Positions 25,676 through 35,459 of a DNA stretch of 43,408 nucleotides are shown here, in pieces. The notes under the pieces were generated by a model. That model had not been told where the DNA came from. It ran no database searches and saw only the letters and a program-made list of their open reading frames with translations. The first letter of the stretch is position 1, and every line of letters starts with the position of its first letter. The translations under genes and the position numbers were made by a program. The DNA lies in contig JADCEF010000002.1 in NCBI GenBank assembly GCA_020250445.1, positions 1 through 43,408 of the forward strand, given 5' to 3'. The stretch is from Rhodobacter sp. Its GTDB lineage: Bacteria > Pseudomonadota > Alphaproteobacteria > Rhodobacterales > Rhodobacteraceae.

Positions 25676-27562
25676 ATGGCACGGGCAGTGGCTGCGGCGG
25701 AGGATGACATCTTTGCACTGCGACTGGACCGCAGTGCAGCCGATCTGTGGGGCATGACCGACCGTCTGTACGCCGGCCACCCCGGCTATCCGAAATTCCG
25801 GGCCGCTTTGCTGAAGGCCATGCGCGCCGCCTGGGCCGCCCGTCCCGCGGCGCTGAAACGGCTGGACCTGCAACGCGATCTGGAACCCGACTGGTTTCAA
25901 CGCCCCGGCATGGCGGGCTACGTCTTTTACATTGATCGATTTGCGGGGACCCTGAGCGGGGTTCTGGGAAGGCTCGATTATCTTGAAGACCTTGGTGTGA
26001 CCTATGTCCATCTGATGCCCTGCCTGAAACCGCGCCCCGGCGACAGCGATGGCGGCTATTCGGTGATGGATTACCGCGCGATCAACCCCGCCTTTGGCAC
26101 GATGGAGGACTTCGAAACGCTGGCCAAAGCCCTGCGCGATCGGGGGATGAGCCTGTGCGTGGACCTGGTGCTGAACCACACCGCCAAGGAACATGCCTGG
26201 GCCAGACGGGCCGCAAAGGGTGACCCCAGGTATCAGGACCGCTACCTGATGTTCGATGACGATAGCCTTCCCCGCCAGTACGGGCAGACCCTGGTCGAGG
26301 TGTTTCCCGACAATGCCCCGGGGAATTTCACCCATTACCCTGCCTTCGGCAAATGGGTCTGGACCACCTTCAACGAACATCAGTGGGACCTGAACTGGGC
26401 AAACCCGCAGGTGTTCCTGGAAATCGCCGAAATCATGTTCTTCCTGGCCAACCGGGGCGTGGATGTGCTGCGGCTGGATGCGGTGGCCTTCATGTGGAAG
26501 CGGATGGGAACCCGCTGCCAGTCGGAACCCGAGGTGCACATGATCCTGCGCGCCCTGCGCGCGGCCTGCCGGGTGGTCTGCCCGGCGGTGATCCATCTGG
26601 AAGAGGCGATCGTGGCCCCGGCCGAGATGCTGGCCTATCTGGGGCGGGGCGAGCACGACGGCAAGGAAGGCAACCTTGCCTATCACAACAGTCTGATGGT
26701 GCAGTTCTGGTCGGCACTGGCGACGCGCGACACGGGCCTGATGACCCATGTGCTGGCCCGGCATTTTCCGCCCCGCCTCACCAATGCGACCTATGCCACC
26801 TATATCCGCTGCCATGACGATATCGGCTGGGCGGTGACGGATGAGGATGCGGCGGCCGTGGGCATCAGCGGGCCGGCCCACCGGGCCTTTCTGTCAGAGT
26901 TCTACGAGGGCGGCTTTCCGGGGTCCTTCGCGCAAGGGGCGCTGTTTCAGGCCAATCCCGCCACCGGGGACAAGCGGATTTCGGGAAGCTTCGCCTCGCT
27001 CGCCGGGCTGGAACGGGCGATGAAGGCGGGCGATGTGGCGGGGGCGGAAACGGCGGTGCAGCGCATCCTGATGGGGCATGCGCTGATCGCAAGTTACGGG
27101 GGCATCCCGCTGATCTACATGGGCGACGAGCTGGCCCTGCTGAACGATTACGGTTATCTGGACTTGCCCGACCACGCCCATGACAGCCGCTGGATTCACC
27201 GGCCCCGGATGGATTGGGGGGCTGCCGCAGACAGGCAAACGGCCGAAACCCCGGCGGCGCGGGTCTTTCGCGGCACCCGGCACATCCTGGCGCGGCGCCG
27301 TCAGGTGGCGGCGCTGCACGGGGCCTGCCCGGTAGAGGTGCTGCACCCGGGGGCGGCCGGGGTCTTTGCGTTCCGCCGTGTGGCCCCCACGGGTCCGGTC
27401 CTGTGCCTGTTCAACTTTGCCGATGGCTGGCAGGGGGTCAGCGAGGCCTGGGCGCGGGCGCAGGGGGTGACGCGGATGTGGGATGCCCTGTCAGACGCCG
27501 GGGTGGTTGCGCAGGACGGGGTCGTGGCACTGCCGCCACAGGGGCGGGTCTGGCTGATGTGA
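25676..27562 (+). CDS. Amylosucrase-like GH13 (subfamily 4) alpha-glucan enzyme
   Basis: This 628-residue protein is close in length to amylosucrase (about 636). Landmarks are 'YVFYIDRFAGTLSGVL', 'DLVLNHTAKEHAWA', 'FPDNAPGNFTHYPAFGKWVW', 'TTFNEHQWDLNWANP', 'GVDVLRLDAVAFMWKRMGTR' (nucleophile Asp268), 'VIHLEEAIVAP' (acid/base Glu310) and 'IRCHDDIGWAV' (transition-state Asp381). The Asp-Glu spacing of 42 equals that of Neisseria amylosucrase. Amylosucrase makes alpha-1,4-glucan from sucrose; sucrose hydrolases share the motifs, so the product is uncertain. The start at 25676 follows a G-rich Shine-Dalgarno run; there is no signal peptide. No sucrose transporter or fructokinase lies beside it. 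Confidence 0.88.
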   Translation: MARAVAAAEDDIFALRLDRSAADLWGMTDRLYAGHPGYPKFRAALLKAMRAAWAARPAALKRLDLQRDLEPDWFQRPGMAGYVFYIDRFAGTLSGVLGRLDYLEDLGVTYVHLMPCLKPRPGDSDGGYSVMDYRAINPAFGTMEDFETLAKALRDRGMSLCVDLVLNHTAKEHAWARRAAKGDPRYQDRYLMFDDDSLPRQYGQTLVEVFPDNAPGNFTHYPAFGKWVWTTFNEHQWDLNWANPQVFLEIAEIMFFLANRGVDVLRLDAVAFMWKRMGTRCQSEPEVHMILRALRAACRVVCPAVIHLEEAIVAPAEMLAYLGRGEHDGKEGNLAYHNSLMVQFWSALATRDTGLMTHVLARHFPPRLTNATYATYIRCHDDIGWAVTDEDAAAVGISGPAHRAFLSEFYEGGFPGSFAQGALFQANPATGDKRISGSFASLAGLERAMKAGDVAGAETAVQRILMGHALIASYGGIPLIYMGDELALLNDYGYLDLPDHAHDSRWIHRPRMDWGAAADRQTAETPAARVFRGTRHILARRRQVAALHGACPVEVLHPGAAGVFAFRRVAPTGPVLCLFNFADGWQGVSEAWARAQGVTRMWDALSDAGVVAQDGVVALPPQGRVWLM

Positions 27563-27646
27563 CTGGGGGTGTCTTGCGGCGGTCACTTTCCAAGCCATTG
27601 AAATATATATGCTTCCTGCGTTGACTTCTGCGGTTTCTTAACTGTT

Positions 27647-28321
27647 TCAGACCGAACCCGCCCCGCGCGCCGCATAATCGCGGGCCCCGAAAATCGCACT
27701 GCCGATGCGCACATAGGTGGCCCCGGCGGCGATGGCGGCCTCGAAATCGCCGCTCATGCCCATTGACAGGCCGAAGAGGCCGTTGCGTGCGGCCATGTCG
27801 GCAAGGGCGGCAAAATGCGGGGTGCTGTCGCAGCCTTCGGGCGGGATGCACATCAGACCGGCAAGGGGCAGGTCCATCGCGCGGGCAGCGGCGATGAAGG
27901 CATCGGCCCCCTCCGGCAGAACCCCGGCCTTTTGCGGTTCCGCCCCGGTGTTGACTTGGACGAACAGTTCCGGGCAGTGCCCCCTGTCCTGCACCAGGCG
28001 CGCCAGTTTTTCGGCCAGCGACGGGCGGTCCAGCGTGTGGATGGCATCAAACAGATCCAGCGCCTGTCTGGCCTTGTTGGTTTGCAGCGGGCCGATCATG
28101 TGAACGGCCAGCGGGCCAAAGCGCGCCCGCAGGTCCGGCCATTTTGCGGCCGCCTCTTGCACGTAATTCTCGCCGAAAACCCTGTGGCCTGCCTTTAGCA
28201 CCGCACTCACACGGTCCAGCGGCTGCACCTTGGACACGGCAATCAGGGTGACGCTGCCGGGGGGGCGGCCTGCTGCGGCTTCGGCGGCGGCGATGCGGCG
28301 GGTGATGTCAGACAGGGACAT
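27647..28321 (-). CDS. yggS: YggS/PLPBP family pyridoxal-phosphate homeostasis protein
   Basis: The 224-residue protein is a single TIM-barrel PLP-binding domain. Lys31 in 'TLIAVSKVQP' is the PLP Schiff-base lysine. Further landmarks are 'FGENYVQEA', 'VHMIGPLQTNKAR', 'LFVQVNTGAEPQKAG', 'GLMCIPP', 'LSMGMSGDFEAAIAAGAT' and 'VRIGSAIFG'. It regulates free PLP and amino-acid balance. It converges with the amylosucrase gene across 84 bp. No strong Shine-Dalgarno sequence is visible before the ATG. Confidence 0.93.
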   Translation of the reverse strand: MSLSDITRRIAAAEAAAGRPPGSVTLIAVSKVQPLDRVSAVLKAGHRVFGENYVQEAAAKWPDLRARFGPLAVHMIGPLQTNKARQALDLFDAIHTLDRPSLAEKLARLVQDRGHCPELFVQVNTGAEPQKAGVLPEGADAFIAAARAMDLPLAGLMCIPPEGCDSTPHFAALADMAARNGLFGLSMGMSGDFEAAIAAGATYVRIGSAIFGARDYAARGAGSV

Positions 28322-28420
28322 GGGGGACGGTTGCGGCAGAAGGCATGGTCCAACCGGAAGTCCGACCCCAGACCGAAAGATGCCCCTTGGACCTCCTGCG
28401 AAAAACAGCGGCTTTGTCTG

Positions 28421-28612
28421 CCTTGCCGGATTTGTCCGTCGACAAATCCGGCCGCGCCTGCCTGCCCCCGGCAGGCGCGATTCCGCGCCAGCCCAGGCAG
28501 GCGCAGCCGGATAATCCGGCGTCAGGCCAGTGGAGAGCCCCTTGCCTCAGGGCTTGCGCCCTTCGGCAATCGGACCGCGGAAACGCTCCACCGGAGCGTT
28601 TCCGGTCGGTCC
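28421..28612 (+). repeat. Modular palindromic repeat, copy A
   Basis: The element comprises hairpin 1 (28425-28452, GCCGGATTTGT / ACAAATCCGGC), hairpin 2 (28453-28479, CGCGCCTGCC / GGCAGGCGCG), a linker TTCCGCGCCAGCCC..., a third CCGGAT block that forms its own small palindrome, a 'CTTGCC...GGCTTGCGCC' block, and hairpin 3 (28579-28603, GGAAACGCTCC-ACC-GGAGCGTTTCC) enclosed by GGACCG/CGGTCC. Copies B and C at 37.2 and 37.5 kb have the same order. It lies between yggS and a porin-like gene; the flanks 28322-28420 and 28613-28794 hold no recognised gene. Confidence 0.8.
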
Positions 28613-28794
28613 GCGACCTGCCCGTTCCTGATGAGAAATGCCACATGCGATGGTCAGACGTCTTGTTCATATTCTGGCCTCGCCGCAGTTCTGGAATGTT
28701 GTTCCTGCTTCCTTGCGGCAGTCAGACATTGACGTGGTTCCGGCAAACGCCCCCGGTAGCTGGAAAAGAACCGGTCACTACACTTTGCCCCACC

Positions 28795-29982
28795 CTAAAA
28801 CGACCAGCGCACGCCGGCCAGCACGCCGCTGGCATCCTGGTAGCCGCTGCCAAGCCTGTCGCTGTAGGCAAAGCTGCGCCAGCCCGCATAGAGATTGAGC
28901 GAGAGTGAGTCGATGTCCTGCACGGCGTAGATGCCCCAGTTTTCGGTCTTGGCACCGTCAGACAGGAAATCGTTGCCGTTGTAATAGTCAACCGACAGCG
29001 ATGTCGTGCCCGCCGCCAGACGGTCGGTCTGCCATCCGGCCCGCGTCCAGTAGTAATCCGGTCCGTTGAACTGGCTGCCGGCAGAGAACGCAAAGTTCAG
29101 GCCGGTGGGTTCATGCACCAGGGTGAACGAGCCTGCCAGCCGGCGCGTCAGGTCGCCGTTCGGATCGTCAATCCACTGATAGCCAAGGGCGCTGCGCACC
29201 GCCACGTCACCCAGATCGCCCGTCCAGCGCGCGGCGACTTCATAATAGTCATTTTCATCGGCGCTGACGAGCACGTTCTGCCCGTAGGATGCAGACAGCA
29301 TCACGCCACTGAACACCGGTGTGTCATAGCGCAGGCGGAACCGGCGCGATGCGTCCAGCGCAGAGTTGACCTGGCCAACGGTGACATTGGTCAACTGCCC
29401 CGCATCATTGCGAAAGCGGAAGGCGGAAAACCCGTCGCTGGAATCCGTTGCACCGGCGACAAAGGTGAAACTGTCGTCCAGCCCTGCGGTACCGTTTGCC
29501 GCCGTGGCCCCCTGGCCAAGTGAAAACGTCCCGTAATCCGCATCATAGGCCACCTCGAACCAGCGCAGCAGCGTGCGCTGCCAATCGCCCCAGTCCCGTG
29601 TTCCGGTCTGCGACACCAGCGATGAGTTGCGCATGGTCAGCCCGGTTTCAAAGCGCCAGCGCAGGGTGTTTTCGCCCGTCGGCTGGCTGATGGTGAACCC
29701 AAGGCGCGAGTTCCAGTTGCCGTTGTCAACGATGTTGCTGGTGGTTTCCTGGCCGTCGTCAAAGCTTTGGTAGGTCAGGTTGACCTGCCCGTAAAAGGTT
29801 GCGACCCCACCGCGCGCATTGGTGAACGTGGTTGAGGGTTCAAGGAACTCGGACTCCACCGGAAGCTCTTCCACCGGCGCGTCATAGTCGGAACCGAACA
29901 CCGGGGTTTCCTGTGCCTGCGCCGCAGATGCCCCGATCACCAGCAGACATGTCAGGCAGCGGTCCCCAAACGGAAATCTCAT
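28795..29982 (-). CDS. Outer-membrane beta-barrel (porin-like) protein
   Basis: The protein is 395 residues from the ATG at 29982, which follows GAGGGGAAG; the frame is open to 30075 but that part is not signal-like. There is a signal peptide ('CLLVIGASAAQAQ'), then an acidic stretch 'DYDAPVEELPVESEFLEP', then alternating strands rich in aromatic residues such as 'TFYGQVNLTYQSFDDG', 'RWRFETGLTMRNSSL', 'VMLSASYGQNVLVS' and 'LNLYAGWRSFAYSD'. The C-terminal 'GVRWSF' ends in Phe, as outer-membrane proteins need for BAM recognition. It differs from the Rhodobacter-type porin upstream and probably belongs to another porin subfamily. The substrate is unknown. Confidence 0.8.
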   Translation of the reverse strand: MRFPFGDRCLTCLLVIGASAAQAQETPVFGSDYDAPVEELPVESEFLEPSTTFTNARGGVATFYGQVNLTYQSFDDGQETTSNIVDNGNWNSRLGFTISQPTGENTLRWRFETGLTMRNSSLVSQTGTRDWGDWQRTLLRWFEVAYDADYGTFSLGQGATAANGTAGLDDSFTFVAGATDSSDGFSAFRFRNDAGQLTNVTVGQVNSALDASRRFRLRYDTPVFSGVMLSASYGQNVLVSADENDYYEVAARWTGDLGDVAVRSALGYQWIDDPNGDLTRRLAGSFTLVHEPTGLNFAFSAGSQFNGPDYYWTRAGWQTDRLAAGTTSLSVDYYNGNDFLSDGAKTENWGIYAVQDIDSLSLNLYAGWRSFAYSDRLGSGYQDASGVLAGVRWSF

Positions 29983-30316
29983 CTTCCCCTCTTTCTTTGG
30001 CGCGCCAAAGGCACAATTCCGTCTGGCCTGCGGTTGATACCGGTCGCCTTGCCCCTGTGGTAAACAAGGCATCACGCGGCCCGCAACCGGGGTGCGCGCG
30101 CTGACATGTCCAGCCGCCAGATTTCACGCCACCTGCGGTATGATGCCTGATTCCGGTTTCAGGTCAAGCAAGTCAGGCCGGAAAAGCGGTGCCGCCCGCA
30201 TCGGAACAACACGGCGCTGCAGCACGGGCGGCACTGCTGCGCAGGTCTTCCCGCAGGCTGGCTGTTCATGCCCGGGCGGACAGAGGGCAAGTCCTGCCGC
30301 GCCGGTCCCCGGCCGC
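29983..30316. other. Intergenic region between two outer-membrane protein genes
   Basis: The 334 bp upstream of the porin-like gene should hold its promoter, since a strong terminator closes the preceding porin transcript. No convincing -35/-10 pair or recognised gene was found; short open frames on both strands look like chance. Confidence 0.4.
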
Positions 30317-30351
30317 AAAAAAAGAAAGAGCGGGCAATTGCCCGCTCTTTC
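30317..30351 (-). terminator. Rho-independent terminator of the porin gene
   Basis: On the minus strand a perfect 28-base palindrome with core GAGCGGGCAATTGCCCGCTC (12-bp stem, AATT loop) is followed by seven T residues, about 20 bp after the porin stop codon. A strong terminator fits a highly expressed porin. Confidence 0.92.
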
Positions 30352-30372
30352 CGGCATCCTTGATTGCGGCGA

Positions 30373-31467
30373 TCAGAACGAGAAGTTCACACCGATGTCG
30401 GCGCGATAGTCTTCGCCCTTGATGTCGGGGTCAACCGCACCGGCAGCAATCGACGCACCGCCGCCCAGGTCGTACTTCACGCCAAGGCCGAAGGGCTGTA
30501 CCTTAGCCGTCGTGACATCGCGGGGGGTCTTGATTTCCTTGTTGACCCAGAACGCCGTCACAGTGAAGGCATCAAAGGTATAGTCACCCGAGAAGCCGTA
30601 CTGCGTCAGGTCAATGCCCTTGGCCGATCCTTCGCCATACTGCGCCTTGGCGGTAAAGCCCCCGAAGGTTGCAGAACCGCCAATGATCCAATTGTCCAGC
30701 GTGTTCTTGAATTCGGTGGCAGGACCGGTGCAGGTTGACGGGGTACCAGTGCAGGTTGCGCTGTCATAGGCGAGACCCGACACATCGACGGTTTCATAGC
30801 CGAACCCGACCGAGTAATTGTCGACCGAGTACTTCGCGCCGATGCCAAAGGCCGAGTCGATGACAGCACCCTTGACCGTCACGGCAAGCGTGTCAAAGCT
30901 GGTCGTCGCGATCGGAATACCGGCCGGGTTGCCGAGCGAGAAATAGAAGCTGGCAGGGCCGGTGGTGTATTCGTAAGTCGCTGCGGGCAGAGCGAATTCG
31001 GTGATCTTGTCGTTCGAATCGAGGTCGCTGTTGCCCTGCTGCAGATAGATGGCCTCGTTCAGGTCGCCGATGCCGGTGTAGCCGACGCCCGACAGGTTGC
31101 CGACGGCAGATTCAGCCGCACCGTCAACATCGCCCATCGACAGTTTGCCGAAGGCACCGGACATGAAGACAGAGCCGCCCTTGCCTTCGTTGCCGGCACT
31201 TGCGTTGTCAGCCCGGATCGAGGCACCGAAGCTGACGCCCGCGTCGGTTTCTGCCGTCAGCGTGAAGGCGACACGCATGCGCGAGCTGAAACGGAAGCCC
31301 GAATCGGCGCTGCGTTCGGCGCTGCCGTTCACGATGGTGATCTTATCGTTGAAGACCGAATTGTCGTAGACCATACCCAGGCGGCCCGAGCCGCTGATCG
31401 CGACTTCAGCAGCAGCGGCGCCTGTAAAGGCGACCAGCGCTGTGGAAGCGAGAAGAAGATTTTTCAT
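30373..31467 (-). CDS. Porin (Rhodobacter capsulatus type)
   Basis: This 364-residue outer-membrane porin has a signal peptide ('LLLASTALVAFTGAAAAE') and the mature start 'VAISGSGRLGMVYDNS', typical of the Rhodobacter 16-strand porin family. Strand repeats such as 'RMRVAFTLTAETDAGVSFGA', 'GAFGKLSMGDVDGAAE' and 'LGVKYDLGGGASIAAGAVD' follow, and the protein ends in 'VNFSF' with the terminal Phe. Two cysteines in 'CTGTPSTC' (in a loop region) are unusual for a porin and may form a disulfide. It is followed by a strong terminator and so is monocistronic. It mediates diffusion of small solutes. Confidence 0.92.
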   Translation of the reverse strand: MKNLLLASTALVAFTGAAAAEVAISGSGRLGMVYDNSVFNDKITIVNGSAERSADSGFRFSSRMRVAFTLTAETDAGVSFGASIRADNASAGNEGKGGSVFMSGAFGKLSMGDVDGAAESAVGNLSGVGYTGIGDLNEAIYLQQGNSDLDSNDKITEFALPAATYEYTTGPASFYFSLGNPAGIPIATTSFDTLAVTVKGAVIDSAFGIGAKYSVDNYSVGFGYETVDVSGLAYDSATCTGTPSTCTGPATEFKNTLDNWIIGGSATFGGFTAKAQYGEGSAKGIDLTQYGFSGDYTFDAFTVTAFWVNKEIKTPRDVTTAKVQPFGLGVKYDLGGGASIAAGAVDPDIKGEDYRADIGVNFSF

Positions 31468-31827
31468 GGTTTCACTCGTTACTTTGAGGACAGTTATCCC
31501 AACTCAGGGAGTCCGAAGTCGGTGTCATTGCTTTTCGATCCTGCGGCCTGCATTTGCAACGGACATCCGGCGACCTGCGTTACGAAAGGCAACAGGTGTG
31601 GCATGGGTGGCACGCATTTGGGTCTGCCGGGCGAAGTCAACGGCCCGCTGCCGCCACAGGATCCGGCCTTTGCCGATGGGTCTTGATCGGGCCGGAAGGC
31701 TTGGATCCATGGCCCGCAAGGGCCTGGCCCGTGTCTGCCGGTGCGCCGGGGCCGGTCCGGATGACCAAAGGCCCTTGTCCGGTGCCGGTCGACGGGCTAG
31801 ACAACGCGAAACCTTTGGGGGGATTGC
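31468..31827. promoter_or_regulatory. Divergent intergenic region between porin and DUF3576 gene
   Basis: These 360 bp must hold the porin promoter (minus strand) and the promoter of the DUF3576-leuS-lptE-holA run (plus strand). Possible hexamers were too weak to name. A GGGGGG run about five bases before 31828 serves as Shine-Dalgarno. No gene is recognised. Confidence 0.45.
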
Positions 31828-32361
31828 ATGATCTTGCAACGGTTGGCACGCGCGGCGCTTCTGGCAGGGTTTGCGCCCCTGATCGCCGGATGCGGCGCGG
31901 GCGGCAACAATGCGGCCGGGGCGCAGAAGGCGCAGGAAGCCAATGCGCTGATTCAATCCAACGACCCGACGGCGCAATACCTGGGCCTGACGCAGAACCA
32001 GGGGACGGCCAGCAATTCCACCATCTGGGACCTGTTTGCCAACAACGACAACCCCAACACCACTGTCGAGGTGAACAAGTATCTGTGGAACGCCTCGCTT
32101 GACGTGCTCAGCTTTCTGCCGATTGAATCGGTCGATCCCTTTACCGGCGTGATCTCGACCGGGTATGGCACGCCACCCGGCAGCAACCGGGCCTACCGTG
32201 CCACGATCTATGTGCAGGACCCGGCGCTGGATGCGCGGTCGCTGAAGGTGGCGCTGCAAACGCGCGGCGGCGGGGCGGTGCCGGTGGCCACGCAGCGCGC
32301 CGTCGAAGACGCCATCCTGACGCGGGCACGCCAGCTGCGCGTGCAGGACAGCAACCTCTGA
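31828..32361 (+). CDS. DUF3576 family lipoprotein
   Basis: The 177-residue protein has a lipoprotein signal ending in 'LIAGC' (Cys22) and the DUF3576 body: 'TIWDLFANNDNPNTTVEVNK' then 'YLWNASLDVLSFLPIESVDP', 'GVISTGYGTPPG' and 'YRATIYVQDPALDARSLKVA'. The function is unknown. The gene is regularly found directly upstream of leuS and lptE in alphaproteobacteria, as here, which hints at a role in outer-membrane biogenesis or merely a conserved operon. It is 73 bp before leuS. Confidence 0.9.
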   Translation: MILQRLARAALLAGFAPLIAGCGAGGNNAAGAQKAQEANALIQSNDPTAQYLGLTQNQGTASNSTIWDLFANNDNPNTTVEVNKYLWNASLDVLSFLPIESVDPFTGVISTGYGTPPGSNRAYRATIYVQDPALDARSLKVALQTRGGGAVPVATQRAVEDAILTRARQLRVQDSNL

Positions 32362-32434
32362 TCCGGAGCTCTGGACGTTCGGGCGGCAACCGGTGTACCC
32401 CGGTGCGGCACCGCGATGAACACAAGGCCCGCCC

Positions 32435-34975
32435 ATGTCCTATGACCCCGCCGCAACGGAACGCCGCTGGCAGGACGCCTGGGACAGGGCCGGGGTCTTT
32501 GCCGCCGTCCGCGATGCCCGCCCGAAGTACTACGTGCTGGAAATGTTTCCCTATCCGTCAGGGCGCATCCACATGGGCCATGTGCGCAACTACACCATGG
32601 GCGATGTGATTGCGCGCTACAAATCCATGTGCGGATTCAGCGTGCTGCACCCGATGGGCTGGGATGCCTTCGGGATGCCCGCCGAAAACGCGGCGATGGA
32701 ACGGGGCGGCCACCCCCGGGACTGGACCTATGGCAACATCGCCGACATGCGCGCGCAGATGAAGCCCTTGGGCCTGTCGATCGACTGGAGCCGCGAGTTT
32801 GCCACCTGCGACCCGGAATACTACGGCCAGCAGCAGGCGATGTTCCTGGACATGCTGGCGGCGGGGCTGGTCTACCGCAAGGCGGCGGTGGTGAACTGGG
32901 ACCCCGTCGACATGACGGTGCTGGCGAATGAACAGGTGATTGACGGGCGCGGCTGGCGGTCGGGCGCGGTGGTGGAACGGCGCGAGCTGACGCAGTGGTT
33001 CTTCCGCATTTCCGACTATTCGGGCGAATTGCTGGCGGCGCTGGACGGGCTGCAGAACTGGCCGGAAAAGGTGCGGATCATGCAGGCCAACTGGATCGGC
33101 AAGTCGCGGGGGCTGCAATTCGCGTTTCAGACGGCCGGTGCCCCGACCGGGTTTGACCGGCTGGAGGTTTACACCACGCGGCCCGATACGCTGCTGGGTG
33201 CCAGTTTCGCCGCGATCAGCCCTGACCATCCGCTGGCCAAAGCGCTGGAGGCGGGCGATCCGCAGGTGGCCGCCTTCGTGGCCGCTTGCCGGCGGGGCGG
33301 GACCAGTGCCGAAGCCATCGAGACGGCGGAAAAGAAGGGGTTCGATACCGGGATCACGGTGCGGCACCCCTTTGATCCAGACTGGCACCTGCCGGTCTAT
33401 ATCGCCAACTTCATCCTGATGGATTACGGCACGGGGGCCATCTTTGGCTGCCCGGCGCATGATGCGCGCGATTTCGAATTTGCCACCAGATACGGCCTGC
33501 CCATTCCGCAGGTCTTCGTGGCCAAAGGTCAGGACGAGGCCCCCCTGGCCGAGGCTTTCGTGCCCGCAAAATCCGAACGCGTGCGCTATCTGCGCGGCTT
33601 TGCTGGTGATGCGGTGCAGACCGGCGAGGCCGCCGTGGCCGCCGCGATTGCCGCCTGTGAGGCCAGGGGCATCGGGCGGGGTGTCACCAATTACCGGCTG
33701 CGCGACTGGGGATTAAGCCGCCAGCGCTATTGGGGCTGCCCGATTCCGGTGGTGCATTGCCCCGGCTGCGGCGTGGTGCCGGAGCGCAAGGAAAACCTGC
33801 CTGTGCGCCTGCCCGAAGATGTCACCTTCGACAAGCCGGGCAATCCGCTGGACCGCCATCCGACCTGGCGCGACGTGGCCTGCCCCGCCTGCGGCAGGCC
33901 TGCGCGGCGCGAGACGGACACGATGGATACCTTTGTCGATTCGTCCTGGTACTATGCCCGCTTCACCGCGCCCCATGCCGCAACGCCGACCAGTGCGGAA
34001 GACGCCGCCTACTGGATGAATGTGGACCAGTACATCGGCGGGATCGAACATGCGATCCTGCATCTGCTGTATTCGCGCTTCTTCGCCCGCGCGATGCACA
34101 AGACCGGCCACCTGCCCGCCAAGGCGATCGAGCCGTTCAATGCGCTGTTCACGCAAGGCATGGTGACGCACGAGATCTATATGACCCGCGACGGGGCGGG
34201 GCGGCCGGTGTACCACCTGCCGGAAGACATCGAGGCGGGCCGCGTGAAGGCCACGGGCGAGGTGGTGGAAATCATCCCCTCGGCCAAAATGTCGAAGTCG
34301 AAGAAGAACGTCGTCGATCCGGTGAACATCATCCAGTCCTTCGGGGCCGATACCGCGCGCTGGTTCATCCTGTCGGACAGCCCGCCGGAGCGGGATGTGG
34401 AATGGACAGCCTCGGGGGCCGAAGCCGCGTTCAGGTTCCTGTCGCGCGTCTGGCGGCTGGCGGACGAGGTTGCGCGTTCAGACGCCCCGGCAACAGATGA
34501 CGACGCGGCGCTGGACCGCGCCACGGCACGGGCGATTGCCGAAGTGACCGCCGGGATCGAAGGCTTTGCCTTCAACAAGGCTGTCGCCAAGCTGTATGAA
34601 TTCGCCAACACTCTGGGCCGCTCGGGTGCCGGGGCGGGGGCAAAGCGGCGGGCGATGGCGGTGATGGCGCAGCTTCTGTCGCCGATGGTGCCGCATCTGG
34701 CCGAAGACATCTGGGCGATGCTGGGGGGCGCGGGACTGGTGGTGCAGGCCCCCTGGCCAAAGGCGGACCCGGCCCTGCTGGTTGAAGACAGCGTTACGCT
34801 GCCGATCCAGATCAACGGCAGGCGGCGGGCGGAAATCACCGTGCCGAAGACCATGACACCGGCAGAGGTTGAAGCGCTGGTTCTGGCGGATGATGCCGTG
34901 GCCAAGGCCCTTGGGGGCGCTGCCCCGAAGAAGCTGATCGTCGTGCCGGGCCGCATCGTCAATGTCGTTACCTGA
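32435..34975 (+). CDS. leuS: Leucyl-tRNA synthetase
   Basis: This 846-residue class Ia synthetase has the HIGH-type motif as HMGH (46-49) in '[16 protein letters not shown]', a CP1 editing domain including '[20 protein letters not shown]', the zinc/SC-fold region ('[12 protein letters not shown]', 'VACPACGRP') and the KMSKS loop '[10 protein letters not shown]' near 617. The C-terminal anticodon-binding and small domains are complete, ending '[14 protein letters not shown]'. The length is normal for LeuS. It charges tRNA-Leu. The end overlaps lptE by 14 bp, so lptE and holA are read through from this transcript. Confidence 0.97.
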   Translation: MSYDPAATERRWQDAWDRAGVFAAVRDARPKYYVLEMFPYPSGRIHMGHVRNYTMGDVIARYKSMCGFSVLHPMGWDAFGMPAENAAMERGGHPRDWTYGNIADMRAQMKPLGLSIDWSREFATCDPEYYGQQQAMFLDMLAAGLVYRKAAVVNWDPVDMTVLANEQVIDGRGWRSGAVVERRELTQWFFRISDYSGELLAALDGLQNWPEKVRIMQANWIGKSRGLQFAFQTAGAPTGFDRLEVYTTRPDTLLGASFAAISPDHPLAKALEAGDPQVAAFVAACRRGGTSAEAIETAEKKGFDTGITVRHPFDPDWHLPVYIANFILMDYGTGAIFGCPAHDARDFEFATRYGLPIPQVFVAKGQDEAPLAEAFVPAKSERVRYLRGFAGDAVQTGEAAVAAAIAACEARGIGRGVTNYRLRDWGLSRQRYWGCPIPVVHCPGCGVVPERKENLPVRLPEDVTFDKPGNPLDRHPTWRDVACPACGRPARRETDTMDTFVDSSWYYARFTAPHAATPTSAEDAAYWMNVDQYIGGIEHAILHLLYSRFFARAMHKTGHLPAKAIEPFNALFTQGMVTHEIYMTRDGAGRPVYHLPEDIEAGRVKATGEVVEIIPSAKMSKSKKNVVDPVNIIQSFGADTARWFILSDSPPERDVEWTASGAEAAFRFLSRVWRLADEVARSDAPATDDDAALDRATARAIAEVTAGIEGFAFNKAVAKLYEFANTLGRSGAGAGAKRRAMAVMAQLLSPMVPHLAEDIWAMLGGAGLVVQAPWPKADPALLVEDSVTLPIQINGRRRAEITVPKTMTPAEVEALVLADDAVAKALGGAAPKKLIVVPGRIVNVVT

Positions 34976-35459
34976 CCGCCGCCGCGTTCTTGCGCTGATC
35001 CTGGCCCTGCCCCTGGCGGGCTGCGGCTTTGCCCCCGTCTATGCCCCTGGCGCACCGGCCGGTGCCCTGGTTGGCCGGATCGAGGCGGATGCGCCGAACA
35101 GTCGTGACAGCTTCATGTTCGTGACGGAATTCGAAACCCGGATGGGGCGACCAGAGGCACCGGCCTACCGGCTGAGCTATCAGATCGCGATACAGCGCAA
35201 TGACCTGGCGGTCACCACCGCAGGGGCGATCCTGCGCTACAACCTGACCGGGCAGATCACCTGGGCACTGATCGACATCGGCACGGGTGCAACCCTGACC
35301 AGTGGCACGGTCAGCAGCTTTACCGGGTCAGCCGCCACAACCTCTACCGTTGCGGCGCGGACGGCCGACGACAATGCCCGCAGGCGGCTGATGCAGATCC
35401 TGGCCACACAGATCGCGACGAAGATTACCGCCACCGCAGGCGACTGGGGCGCGCCGTGA
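34962..35459 (+). CDS. lptE: LPS assembly lipoprotein LptE
   Basis: The 165-residue protein has a twin-arginine-like start '[17 protein letters not shown]' with lipidation at Cys21, followed by 'GFAPVYAPG', the common LptE N terminus in alphaproteobacteria ('CGFxPxY'). The rest ('[20 protein letters not shown]', 'ILRYNLTG', '[20 protein letters not shown]') fits the LptE alpha/beta fold. It plugs and assembles LptD at the outer membrane. It starts within the leuS end and its stop overlaps the holA GTG, a tightly coupled arrangement. Confidence 0.9.
   Translation: MSLPDRRRVLALILALPLAGCGFAPVYAPGAPAGALVGRIEADAPNSRDSFMFVTEFETRMGRPEAPAYRLSYQIAIQRNDLAVTTAGAILRYNLTGQITWALIDIGTGATLTSGTVSSFTGSAATTSTVAARTADDNARRRLMQILATQIATKITATAGDWGAP

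Noticed and set aside
28421-28612. CRISPR-like or IS end
   Set aside because: The repeats are a few unequal palindromes without regular spacers, and there is no cas gene, transposase or target-site duplication in view.
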